Shown in pieces: positions 15,906 through 23,643 of a stretch of DNA of 36,131 bases (within the stretch, counting starts at the first letter, position 1; each line of letters begins with the position of its first letter). Under the pieces are notes generated by a model that was not told the origin of the DNA, ran no database searches, and saw only the letters and a list, made by a program, of their open reading frames with translations. A program made the translations under genes and the position numbers. This DNA is from CAYGLV01 sp964351025. GTDB taxonomy: Bacteria; Actinomycetota; Thermoleophilia; Gaiellales; Gaiellaceae. Location: the NCBI GenBank assembly GCA_964351025.1, contig CAYGLV010000022.1:1-36131 (forward strand), written 5' to 3'.

Positions 15906-17131
15906 GGATTCGCATCGACCGGAAGCGGCTCGTGGATTGGGCGAGCCGGGCAATCTCGACCCCCAGCTTCACGGGGAGCGAGCAGGCGATGTCCGAGCTG
16001 ATGGCGGAGACCTTCGAGGAGCTGGGCCTGCACGTGCAGCGCCAGCAGATCGAGGAGGGACGGACGAACGTGCTCGGCATCCGCGCCGGTGCGGGCGGCG
16101 GGCCGAGCCTCATGTTCAACGGTCACATGGACACCTCGTACTCCGGCAAGGAGCCCTGGCTGCGCCACGTGCCGGGCTTCCAGCCGCAGCCCTTCGTCCG
16201 GGACGGCCGCCTCTACGGGCTCGGGATCTCGAACATGAAGGGCGCGCTCGCCTGCTACGTCGCGGCGCTTGAGGCGCTGGACGACGCCGGCGTGCGGCTG
16301 AAGGGCGACGTGATGATCGCGGCGGTCTGCGGCGAGATTGAGAAGACCCAGTACGGGGACGCGCAGGGGGCACAGTACCGCGGGTACGCCGCCGGCTCCC
16401 GTTACCTCGTCTCTCACGGTGGCGTCGCCGACATGTGCATCCTCGGCGAGCCGACCGAGGGCAAGGTCGTGCTCGGGCACTTCGGCTCGCTCTGGCTGCG
16501 CATCTCGACCCAGGGCAACTTCATCCACACGGCCTTCATCGAGGGCAAGAGCGACCAGAACTCGATCCTGCGCATGCAGGAGGTGCTGGCCGCCGTCCGG
16601 GAGTGGATCCCATCCTGGGAGGACGACCCCGAGAACGCCTATCGGGGCGCGAAGGCGATCGTCAACGTCGGTGCGATCCAGGGCGGCTTCGGCTGGCGCG
16701 TCTCGCGCACGCCGCACCGCACCGACCTCTTCCTCGACGTGCGCGTCCCACCGGGCAAGCCGATGGCGACTGCGCGGGCGCAGGTGCTCGACATGGTGCG
16801 CGGTCTCGCGGAGAGCTTTCCCGCCTACGGGATCGAAGCGGAGGTCTACGTCACCGCTCCCGGCGCCGAGATCGCAGAGGGCCATCCTCTCGTCGCAGCG
16901 ATCGACGCTGCGCACGAGGAGGTCATGGGCGAGCGGCCCGAGCGCGACGTCACGCGCTGGTTCTCCGACGCCTCCGTGCTGACACGCTACGGGATCGCGA
17001 CGGTCAACTACGGCACCTCGACAGGCCTGCTCGATACCGAGTACGGCGAGAACCTCGACATCGACGGGCTGGCACAGATGGCGCACGTGTACGCGCTGGC
17101 GGCGATGCGCGTCTGCGGGGTGGCAGAGTGA
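15902..17131 (+). CDS. M20-fold (ArgE/DapE/CPG2-like) hydrolase with altered metal ligands
   Basis: A 409-residue protein of the M20 amidohydrolase/deacylase family. The first metal motif is intact (FNGHMDT; H75, D77). The bridging aspartate of GRGxxDMKG is replaced in YGLGISNMKG (N111). The usual DEE pair becomes CGEIEK, where E145 can still act as the base but the adjacent metal Glu is Ile146. LGEPTEGK (E183) is kept. The C-terminal His ligand is not visible where GTSTGLLDTEYGENLD stands. By eye alignment the dinuclear site is thus strongly remodelled while the fold remains. It overlaps the LLM gene (ATGA) and the FAH gene (GTGA), so it belongs to the catabolic operon. Arginine biosynthesis is unlikely from context. 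Confidence 0.88.
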   Translation: MRIRIDRKRLVDWASRAISTPSFTGSEQAMSELMAETFEELGLHVQRQQIEEGRTNVLGIRAGAGGGPSLMFNGHMDTSYSGKEPWLRHVPGFQPQPFVRDGRLYGLGISNMKGALACYVAALEALDDAGVRLKGDVMIAAVCGEIEKTQYGDAQGAQYRGYAAGSRYLVSHGGVADMCILGEPTEGKVVLGHFGSLWLRISTQGNFIHTAFIEGKSDQNSILRMQEVLAAVREWIPSWEDDPENAYRGAKAIVNVGAIQGGFGWRVSRTPHRTDLFLDVRVPPGKPMATARAQVLDMVRGLAESFPAYGIEAEVYVTAPGAEIAEGHPLVAAIDAAHEEVMGERPERDVTRWFSDASVLTRYGIATVNYGTSTGLLDTEYGENLDIDGLAQMAHVYALAAMRVCGVAE

Positions 17132-17994
17132 AGCTCGTCACGTTCGACGAGGGCCGTGTCGGCCACGTCGCCGGTGAGGAGATCGCCGTCCTCGACGTGC
17201 CGACGATGCGCGAGTGGTTCGAGCGCGGCGGGGCGGACGAGACCGGGGAGCGCGTTCCGCTCGGGGGAGCTCGGCTGCGGGCGCCGATCGTGCCGAAGAA
17301 GTTCTTCCACACCGCCGGCAACTTCCGCGAGCACGAGGAGGAGTCGAAGCAGGTCGGCTGGTCGCACGAGATCGCGCCGTGGATCGTCTTCTTCCAGAAC
17401 GTGGACGCGATCGTCGGCCCCGACGAGCCGGTCATCTACCCCGAGCACCTGACCGAGGAGCTCGACTACGAGCTCGAGCTGGCCGTCGTGATCAAGAAGG
17501 CCGGCGAGTGGTTCTCCCCTGAGGAGGCGCCGGACTACATCGGAGGCTACGTCATCTTCAACGACATCACCGCGCGCGACATCCAGCGGCGCGAGATGCG
17601 CTCCGGCGTGTTCTCCTTCTGCAAGGCGATCCGCACGTTCTGCCCGCTCGGGCCCTGGATCGTGACGCCGGACGAGATCCCCGATCCGCACGACCTCGCG
17701 ATGGAGCTTCGCGTCAACGGCGAGTCACGGCAGGTCTCCCACTCGGGGAAGATGTCGGTGACGATTCCCGAGATCATCAGCCACTACTCGGCGCTCGGCT
17801 ACTCGGCAGGCGACGTCGTCTCGACCGGGACGGTGTCGGGCGTGGCCGGCTTCTCGCCGGACGCGGCGTCGCTCTACCTCAAGCCCGGCGACGTGATGGA
17901 GTGCGAGATCGAGCGGATCGGCGTCCTGCGCAACCCTGTGATCTCCTGGCAGGAAGGGCACGGCGCGCCCGCCCCGCCGCGCGTGCGCTGGTGA
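17128..17994 (+). CDS. Fumarylacetoacetate hydrolase (FAH) family protein
   Basis: A 288-residue member of the FAH superfamily, metal-dependent enzymes that hydrolyse, hydrate or decarboxylate C-C bonds of oxo-acids at the end of ring-cleavage routes. The catalytic core starts at about residue 52 (APIVPKKFFHTAGNFREHEEE). Metal-binding acids lie in ELDYELELAVVI (E115, E117) and FNDITARD (D146 region), and the C-terminal VSTGTVSGVAGFSPDAASLYLKPGDVMECEIERIG is the conserved end of the fold. The GTG start overlaps the M20 stop. Presence of an FAH enzyme supports degradation of a carbon skeleton, but the reaction cannot be read from sequence. Confidence 0.93.
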   Translation: MKLVTFDEGRVGHVAGEEIAVLDVPTMREWFERGGADETGERVPLGGARLRAPIVPKKFFHTAGNFREHEEESKQVGWSHEIAPWIVFFQNVDAIVGPDEPVIYPEHLTEELDYELELAVVIKKAGEWFSPEEAPDYIGGYVIFNDITARDIQRREMRSGVFSFCKAIRTFCPLGPWIVTPDEIPDPHDLAMELRVNGESRQVSHSGKMSVTIPEIISHYSALGYSAGDVVSTGTVSGVAGFSPDAASLYLKPGDVMECEIERIGVLRNPVISWQEGHGAPAPPRVRW

Positions 17995-19157
17995 GCTGGC
18001 CGCGCGACGACGCCAAGCTCGACCGGGTGCGCGCGCTCATGGCCGAACAGGGGCTCGACGCACTCGTCGTGCGCGCGCCCGACAACGTCCTCTACCTGAC
18101 CAACTTCTGGGGGATGAAGGGGTACGACGCCGTCGTCTTCCCGCGCGAGGGCGAGCCGGTGCTGATCTGCCTCGAGCCCTCGGCAGAGGACGCGGCGCGC
18201 ACTGCCTGGACGGACGACGTCCGCCTCTTCGCCGGCTACCACCCGTCCGACCCGCGCCCGCCGGTGGCGCGAGCGACGGAGCTCGCCCAGGCGGCGATCG
18301 CAGAGCGCGGCTACGAGCGCATCGGGCTCGAGCTCTCGCTCGGCACCCAGGCGTCCGATCGCATGGCCGGCGAGCCGACGACGTTCACACACGACTGGTT
18401 CCACGCGTTTGGCGCGAGCATCGAGGACGCAACTCCACTCCTGGCGCAGGCGCGCGCGCTGAAGACGCCGCAGGAGGTCGAGCGGATGCGCCTGGCGAAC
18501 GAGATCGCGGCCGCCGCCATGGAGCATGTCCGGCACAACCTCCATCCCGGAATGACCGAGAGCGAGGCGGGCGCGCTCTGGGAGGGGTACGTCCACGGCG
18601 AGGGCACCGGTTGGCGTGGGCAGGTGGAGTTGGCACTCGGCTTCTCCCTCGTCTGGTCGGGTCCCGGGATCAGGACGTTCACGGCAACGACGAGCCGGCC
18701 GGTCGTCGAGGCCGAGCCGACACTGTTCGAGATCTGGGTCTGCGCCGACGGCTACTGGTGCGACCACACGAAGAACCTCGTCCTCGCGGATCTGCGCGAG
18801 GACTATGCGAAGCTCGAGGAGGAGCTGATGGCGGTGTACGCCGAAGCGATCGCCTTCTGCAAGCCGGGAGCGAGCCTCGCCGAGCTCGACCGCAGCATGC
18901 GCGAGGCGATCGCGGCTGCCGGCTACCCCGGCCAGCCCTCGCATCCCGTCTGCCACGGCGTCGGCGCGCGCGCGCACGAGCCGCCGTACGCGCACCAGGC
19001 CGGCGGCGGCACGATCGAGGAGGGGATGGTGCTCGCGCTCGAGCCCGGCATCTACTGGCCGGGTGGAGGTGGCCTCCGCGTCGAGGACAACTTCCTCGTC
19101 ACCGCCACGGGTGTCGAGAAGCTCTCTTCGTTCCCCGACGGGATTGTGAGCTGCTGA
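17991..19157 (+). CDS. M24-fold peptidase/hydrolase (Xaa-Pro aminopeptidase-like, copy 1)
   Basis: A 388-residue pita-bread-fold protein (aminopeptidase P / prolidase / creatinase family). The N-terminal creatinase domain contains LVVRAPDNVLYLTNFWGMKGYDAVVFP. In the catalytic domain four of the five metal ligands match (D258 in WCDHTKN, H322 in HPVCHGVG, E351 in LALEPGIYW, E365 in RVEDNFLV). The first ligand, normally Asp, is Glu247. A metal site therefore remains likely. The GTG start overlaps the FAH stop and the end overlaps the HMGL gene (TGATG). In this operon a dipeptide or a small C-N substrate is as likely as protein turnover. Confidence 0.9.
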   Translation: MSWPRDDAKLDRVRALMAEQGLDALVVRAPDNVLYLTNFWGMKGYDAVVFPREGEPVLICLEPSAEDAARTAWTDDVRLFAGYHPSDPRPPVARATELAQAAIAERGYERIGLELSLGTQASDRMAGEPTTFTHDWFHAFGASIEDATPLLAQARALKTPQEVERMRLANEIAAAAMEHVRHNLHPGMTESEAGALWEGYVHGEGTGWRGQVELALGFSLVWSGPGIRTFTATTSRPVVEAEPTLFEIWVCADGYWCDHTKNLVLADLREDYAKLEEELMAVYAEAIAFCKPGASLAELDRSMREAIAAAGYPGQPSHPVCHGVGARAHEPPYAHQAGGGTIEEGMVLALEPGIYWPGGGGLRVEDNFLVTATGVEKLSSFPDGIVSC

Positions 19158-20329
19158 TGCCGATCGACCGCTCACAGCTCTGGACGGGCGACCTCAACCG
19201 GCTCGCGCTCGACCCGCAGCCACGCGGGCCGATCGGCCTCTACGACACGACGCTACGCGACGGCGAGCAGACCGTCGGCGTCGTGCTCAGCCCCGAGGAC
19301 AAGCTCGAGATCGCGCGCGCGCTCGACGAGGCCGGGATCGACCGGATCGAGGCGGGCTTCCCGCGGGTCTCAGACGACGACTGGAGGGCGGTCGAGCTGA
19401 TCGCCGCTGCCGGCCTGCGCGCCGAGGTGTGGGGCTTCTCGCGCGCCGTCCAGGGCGACGTCGAGGCGCTCGTGGAGCTCGGCGTCACTGCGAGCGTGAT
19501 CGAATCGCCGATCTCCGAGGGCAAGCTGGCCGCGCTCGGCGTCTCGCGCGAGACGATGCTCGAGCGCATCCGGAATGCGGTCTCGTTCGCAGTGGCGAGC
19601 GGGATCAAGGTCGCGTACTTCGGCGTCGACTCGACCCGCGCCGAGCTCGCTTTCTACCACCAGGCCTACGAGACTGCCGTGGCTGCCGGCGCGAGCGAGG
19701 TCGTCGTCGTGGACACGCTCGGGATCGCGACGCCCGAGGCGGCCGCCTACCTCGTTGGGCGAACGGTGGAGTGGCTCGGGCCCGAGATCCCCGTCCACTG
19801 GCACGGCCACAACGACTTCGGCCTCGCGACCGCGGCCGCCGTGGCGGCCGTCCAGGCAGGCGCGACCTGGGTGCAGGGCACGGTCAACGGGATGGGGGAG
19901 CGAGGCGGCAACGCGAACCTGGGGGAGGTCGCGCTCACCCTGGAGGGGCTCTACGGGATTACCACGAACCTCCGTCTCGACCGCATTCGCGCTCTCTCGG
20001 CGCTCGTCCAGGAGCGCTCCGGCTACGCACTCGAGCCGTGGAAGCCGCTGACCGGCGAGAACCTCTTCACGCGTGAGAGCGGTGCGGTCGCGGCACAGTT
20101 CCACGATCCGCCTGCGATCGAGCCGTATTCCTCGGAGCTCGTCGGCGCGGAGCGGGGGATCGTGCTCGGCAAGAAGAGCGGCCTCGACTCGATCCGGATC
20201 AAGGTCGCCGAGCTCGGGCTCGACGTGCCCGAGGAGCGCTTCCCGGAGCTGCTCGCCGCGGTCAAGCGGTTGGGCGCGGAAAAGCGCGGGCTCGTCTCCG
20301 ACAGGGAGTTCTGCGCTCTCATTGACTGA
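19157..20329 (+). CDS. HMGL-family acyl-CoA lyase/synthase (homocitrate or isopropylmalate synthase-like)
   Basis: A 390-residue TIM-barrel enzyme of the HMG-CoA lyase/DRE-TIM metallolyase family, which makes or breaks C-C bonds next to a carbonyl. LYDTTLRDGEQTVGV (about residues 28-42) supplies the DRE-type motif, VHWHGHNDFGLA the metal-binding histidines and VNGMGERGGNANLGEV the conserved Asn/Glu block. Its length and tail (LGKKSGLDSIRIKVAELGLD...REFCALID) resemble homocitrate synthases of the NifV size class. The leucine-sensing LeuA domain of true isopropylmalate synthases is absent. As the last gene of the operon it may condense or release an acyl-CoA from the degraded substrate. The stop codon lies inside operator copy 3. 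Confidence 0.9.
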   Translation: MPIDRSQLWTGDLNRLALDPQPRGPIGLYDTTLRDGEQTVGVVLSPEDKLEIARALDEAGIDRIEAGFPRVSDDDWRAVELIAAAGLRAEVWGFSRAVQGDVEALVELGVTASVIESPISEGKLAALGVSRETMLERIRNAVSFAVASGIKVAYFGVDSTRAELAFYHQAYETAVAAGASEVVVVDTLGIATPEAAAYLVGRTVEWLGPEIPVHWHGHNDFGLATAAAVAAVQAGATWVQGTVNGMGERGGNANLGEVALTLEGLYGITTNLRLDRIRALSALVQERSGYALEPWKPLTGENLFTRESGAVAAQFHDPPAIEPYSSELVGAERGIVLGKKSGLDSIRIKVAELGLDVPEERFPELLAAVKRLGAEKRGLVSDREFCALID

Positions 20330-20336
20330 CATGTCA
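20327..20336. promoter_or_regulatory. Palindromic operator copy 3 (TGACATGTCA)
   Basis: Third exact copy. It begins with the TGA stop of the HMGL gene and overlaps a -35-like TTGACT at 20322-20327. A candidate -10 (GATGCT, 20345-20350) follows at 17 bp. Its centre is 37 bp from the centre of copy 4. Confidence 0.7.
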
Positions 20337-20363
20337 GGACCTGGGATGCTCCGGTCCTTGCGG

Positions 20364-20373
20364 AGACATGTCA
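20364..20373. promoter_or_regulatory. Palindromic operator copy 4 (AGACATGTCA, 9 of 10)
   Basis: A near-perfect copy with the core GACATGTC intact. It is followed by CCG as in copy 1 and preceded by GATGCTCCG 11 bases before its core, an arrangement repeated at copy 5. It lies 28 bases before the LLM copy 2 start and downstream of the candidate -10, in the early transcribed region. Confidence 0.6.
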
Positions 20374-20401
20374 CCGCGCAGCGACCGAGCGAGGAGCGCC
20401 G

Positions 20402-21457
20402 ATGAGGTTCAGCATCTACTCGGAGATTCAGCAGCATCCGGGGCAGACGCCGGAGCAGCTGTATGCCGAGGTGCTCGAGCAGGTCGTCAACGCGGACCGG
20501 CTCGGCTACGACGCCTACGCGGTCGTCGAGCACTTCTTCTTCCCGAAGTTCTCGATCTCCACGAACCCGACGGCCTTTTTCGCAGCGGCGGCGCAACGGA
20601 CGAAGAACATCCATTTCCGCACGATGTTGCACGCCCTGCCGTACCACAACCCGCTTGTCCTGGCCTCGGCGATCGCCGCCACCGACATCCTCACCGGTGG
20701 CCGCTACGAGTGGGGCGTGGGCCGCGGCCACGGCTGGATCCCGACCAAGGCAGGCGTCGCCCTCGATGAGCATGCCCGCCCGAGCTACGAGGAGGCGGTC
20801 GACCTTCTCTTCAAGGCGCTCGGCAACGAGCGCTTCTCCCACCAGGGTGAGTACTTCCAGGTCGAGGACTCCCACATCGTCCCGTTCCCGAAGCGGAAGT
20901 TCAGGATCTTCCTCGGCGGCACCTCCGACCGTACGTACGAGCTCGCTGCCGAGCACGGCTGGGGTGTCGCCGTGCCTCCGCTCCTGCCCTACGCCGCGCT
21001 GGCCGAGCAGCTCGATCTCTACCGTGCCAAGTGCGCAGAACACGGCACGACGCCCGACATCGTCTGGATCCACGCCTGCCACCTCGACGAGGATCGCGAG
21101 ACCGCCCTGCGCGAGGCGCGCGGCTGGATCACGGCGTTCATCCAGGGCAACTGCTCGCCGCTCACCGAGTACGACAAGCCTCCCACCGACGACCTCGTGA
21201 AGGCGGGCTACGGCTTCTACGCCGCCGGAATCATGGAACGGCTCGCGGCGACGCCGTTCGAGCAGCTGGTGGCGGAAGACTACGTCTGGGTCGGCACGCC
21301 GCAGGACATTCTCGAGCGGATCGCCGCCACCCGCGAGGTCTGTGCCGGCATCTCCGAGATCGCGATCACGGTCAACGCGGGCGGCGCCCCGCACTGGCTG
21401 GCGATCAAGAACCAGGAGCTCTTCGCGAGCGCCGTCAGGCCGCACGTCGGCGCCTGA
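20402..21457 (+). CDS. LLM-class flavin-dependent oxidoreductase (copy 2)
   Basis: A 351-residue luciferase-like TIM barrel with bacterial-luciferase-type features. It opens MRFSIYSEIQQHPGQTPEQLYAEVLEQVVNADRLGYDAYAVVEHFF (the 'DxlGYD..wv.EHH'-like start), then has LPYHNPLVLASAIAATDILTGGRYEWGVGRGHGW. FMN is the more likely cofactor. It is not a close copy of the LLM at 14868; the two differ in N-terminal pattern and insertions, so they probably do different steps. ATG 20402 has GAGGAG at 20391-20396. First gene of the transporter operon, 10 bp before the ketopantoate-reductase-like gene. Confidence 0.93.
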   Translation: MRFSIYSEIQQHPGQTPEQLYAEVLEQVVNADRLGYDAYAVVEHFFFPKFSISTNPTAFFAAAAQRTKNIHFRTMLHALPYHNPLVLASAIAATDILTGGRYEWGVGRGHGWIPTKAGVALDEHARPSYEEAVDLLFKALGNERFSHQGEYFQVEDSHIVPFPKRKFRIFLGGTSDRTYELAAEHGWGVAVPPLLPYAALAEQLDLYRAKCAEHGTTPDIVWIHACHLDEDRETALREARGWITAFIQGNCSPLTEYDKPPTDDLVKAGYGFYAAGIMERLAATPFEQLVAEDYVWVGTPQDILERIAATREVCAGISEIAITVNAGGAPHWLAIKNQELFASAVRPHVGA

Positions 21458-21467
21458 GAGGAGAGGG

Positions 21468-22385
21468 TTGATCGAGCGTGTCGGAGTGATCGGAGCGGGC
21501 GTGATCGGGAGCCTCTTCGCGGGCCATCTGGCCCAAGTCGTCGAGGTCAGCGTCCTGACGCGCCGTTCCGAGCACGCCGACGCTCTCAACGAGCACGGCC
21601 TACGGGTGTCCGGCCGCAGCGACTTCACGGCCCGCGTCAGCGCCGCCGCGGATCCCGACGAGCTGCCCGCGTTCGACCTCGGGATCGTCGCCACGAAGGC
21701 GCCAGGGCTCACGGCGGCGGCGGAGTCGCTGCAGGGCCGCTTCCCGGACGCGACGATCGTCACCGTCCTCAACGGCCTCGGGGCCGAGGAGATCGTGCGC
21801 GCGCACGGCGACTGGCCGATCGTTTCCGGGGTCACGTTCATGAGCGGCACGAAGCACTCCGACACGCACGTCGAGTACATCCTCGACACCGAGACGTGGC
21901 TCGGGCCGTACGAGGCGACGCCGTTCGAGCGCGTCCAGGAGGCGGCCGACCTGATCGAGCGCGCGGGCCTCAAGGCCCGCGCCTTCGCCGATCTCCGTCC
22001 GGCGCAGTGGTCGAAGCTGATCTTCAACGCCACGGTCAACGCCGTCGCAGCGCTCACCGGCCTTCCACACGACGCCCATTTTGCCGCGCGGGCCGAGCAC
22101 GGCGACCTCGGCCACCTCGTGCACGCGCTCGTGGAGGAGGGGAAGTCCGTCGCCGCGGCCGCCGGCGTCGAGCTCCACGAGGACCCGTGGGAGATGAACG
22201 TGCACGCGACCCGGCGCGGGAGCGCGCACTATCCATCGATGCTCGAAGACGTCGAAGCAGAGAGACCGACGGAGATCGATCTCATCACCGGCGCACTCAT
22301 TCAGGAGGCGGCGCGGCTGGGTGTGCCTGTGCCGCTGCATACCGCTCTCTACAGGCTCGTCAAGGCCAAGGAGGCTTCGTGGTGA
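21468..22385 (+). CDS. Ketopantoate reductase-like (PanE/ApbA family) dehydrogenase, copy 1
   Basis: A 305-residue NAD(P)H-dependent 2-oxoacid reductase-like enzyme. It has the Rossmann motif VGVIGAGVIGSLFAGHLAQ, the LNGLGAEE loop (substrate/cofactor Asn), the catalytic-lysine helix WSKLIFNATVNAVAALTG, and RPTEIDLITGALIQEAARLGVPVPLHTALYRLVKA with the conserved Glu. A TTG start at 21468 follows a purine-rich GAGAGGAGAGGG. Position between a flavin oxidoreductase and an importer, together with a second paralogue downstream, argues for reduction of a catabolic 2-oxo or hydroxy acid and against pantothenate synthesis. Confidence 0.9.
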   Translation: MIERVGVIGAGVIGSLFAGHLAQVVEVSVLTRRSEHADALNEHGLRVSGRSDFTARVSAAADPDELPAFDLGIVATKAPGLTAAAESLQGRFPDATIVTVLNGLGAEEIVRAHGDWPIVSGVTFMSGTKHSDTHVEYILDTETWLGPYEATPFERVQEAADLIERAGLKARAFADLRPAQWSKLIFNATVNAVAALTGLPHDAHFAARAEHGDLGHLVHALVEEGKSVAAAAGVELHEDPWEMNVHATRRGSAHYPSMLEDVEAERPTEIDLITGALIQEAARLGVPVPLHTALYRLVKAKEASW

Positions 22386-22416
22386 GAGGAAGCCGACATC
22401 GTCTCGCAATGCACTC

Positions 22417-22428
22417 GAGGAGGAGGAG
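22417..22428 (+). promoter_or_regulatory. Strong extended ribosome binding site of the solute-binding protein gene
   Basis: Four GAG/GGAG repeats (GAGGAGGAGGAG) precede ATG 22433, with AGGAGG six bases from the start. It is the strongest site in this operon, fitting the usual excess of binding protein over permease. It decides for ATG 22433 over the in-frame ATG at 22409, which lies before it. Confidence 0.7.
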
Positions 22429-22432
22429 CAAC

Positions 22433-23617
22433 ATGAAGGGACGCAAGACGCCCGTGTTCGGCGGGCTCGTGCTGGTGCTGACCGTTGCGGCGCTCGTCGC
22501 GGCCAGCATCGGCGGCGCGGCGGCGAAGCCGATCGTGATCGGCTGGGCTTTCGACTCGAATGGCGCGATGGCGCCGTTCGACGGTCCGGCGCTCGCGGCG
22601 GCGCAGATCCGCGTGAAGCAGGTGAATGCCAAGGGCGGCGTCAAGGGTCGGAAGCTCTCGATCATCACCTGCGACACGCAGGGCAACAAGCCCGCCATCG
22701 CGAAGGCGTGTGCGGCGAAGCTGATCGGTCAGAAAGCCGACATCATCTTCACTACGTGTGACGTCGACTTCGCGGCCCCGGTCGTGCAGGAAGCGATCAA
22801 CGCTGGCAAGCTCACCGTCGCGCCGTGCATCGGCACCGACCAGATGGGCCCGAAGCGCTTCGGCGCGAAGGGCAAGCTGGCCTTCTCGTTCGGGAACGTC
22901 GCACAGGACGAGGGCTCGGCGATGGCCCAATACGCGCGGGCCAAGGGCTGGAAGACCGCGGCGCTGGCCACCGACACGGTGATCGTCTACTTCAAGGACG
23001 TGGTGAAGGCGTTCAAGGCCCGCTTCACGCAGCTCGGCGGCAAGATCGTGGCCGAGGAGAGCTACCAGTCGCTTGGTGGCAACAACATCCAGAACGCCGT
23101 CAGCCGCCTGAACCGCGTGAACGCTGACGTGATCGTCACCTCGACGGCGGGCGCCTTCGGCGCGCTGCCGTCGATGATCGCCGGGCTGCGCTCGCTCGGC
23201 AACGACACCGCTGTGCTGAACTCGTGGGCCGGCGACGGCACGTACTGGGTGACGAAGGATCCGGCGGTGACGAACTACTACTTCGTCACCTACGCATCGA
23301 TCTTCGGTGACGATCCCAACAAGGCTGTCAATACGCTCGCGAAGCAGGTCAAGGCGGGCACCGGCGGCTTCATCACCGGCTCTGCGGCGATCGACGGCGT
23401 GGTCACGGCGATCAAGCGCAGCGGCGGCTCGACCAGCGGGGCCACCCTTGCGGCCACGCTCGAGAAGTTCAAGAAGGTGCCGACCCTGTCGGGCCTCGTC
23501 AGCTTCTCGCCGAGCCTGCACTCGGTCTTCGGCCGGCAGTATCGCGTGGTCAAGATCCAGAACAACAAGGCGAGGGTTGTCGGCTCGGTCGTCGCGAAGG
23601 TCGTTCCGAAGATCTGA
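22433..23617 (+). CDS. Branched-chain-amino-acid-type ABC transporter substrate-binding protein
   Basis: A 394-residue periplasmic-binding-fold type I protein of the LivJ/LivK (Peripla_BP_6) family. Residues 1-32 form a signal peptide (KGRK, then GLVLVLTVAALVAASIGG, with cleavage probably after AAA before KPIVIGW). There is no cysteine at the cleavage region, so it is not a standard lipoprotein. The mature start IVIGWAFDSNGAMAPFDGPALAAAQIRVKQVNAKGGVKGRKL matches the 'iG.....G..A......GA.lAv..iNa.GGi.Gr.l' pattern. Such proteins bind many ligands besides amino acids, including aromatic acids, amides and urea. It is followed by the full set livG, livF, livH, livM. Confidence 0.94.
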   Translation: MKGRKTPVFGGLVLVLTVAALVAASIGGAAAKPIVIGWAFDSNGAMAPFDGPALAAAQIRVKQVNAKGGVKGRKLSIITCDTQGNKPAIAKACAAKLIGQKADIIFTTCDVDFAAPVVQEAINAGKLTVAPCIGTDQMGPKRFGAKGKLAFSFGNVAQDEGSAMAQYARAKGWKTAALATDTVIVYFKDVVKAFKARFTQLGGKIVAEESYQSLGGNNIQNAVSRLNRVNADVIVTSTAGAFGALPSMIAGLRSLGNDTAVLNSWAGDGTYWVTKDPAVTNYYFVTYASIFGDDPNKAVNTLAKQVKAGTGGFITGSAAIDGVVTAIKRSGGSTSGATLAATLEKFKKVPTLSGLVSFSPSLHSVFGRQYRVVKIQNNKARVVGSVVAKVVPKI

Positions 23618-23643
23618 CCGGCTTGACCGACGGAGAGCATCAC

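Noticed and set aside
19370..22057. An 895-codon open frame on the minus strand
   Set aside because: It is antisense to the HMGL, LLM and PanE-like genes, has Arg/Asp/Val-rich low-complexity translation with no domain, and arises from high GC at third positions. Similar antisense frames at 1843-4272 and 14987-17086 were dropped for the same reason.
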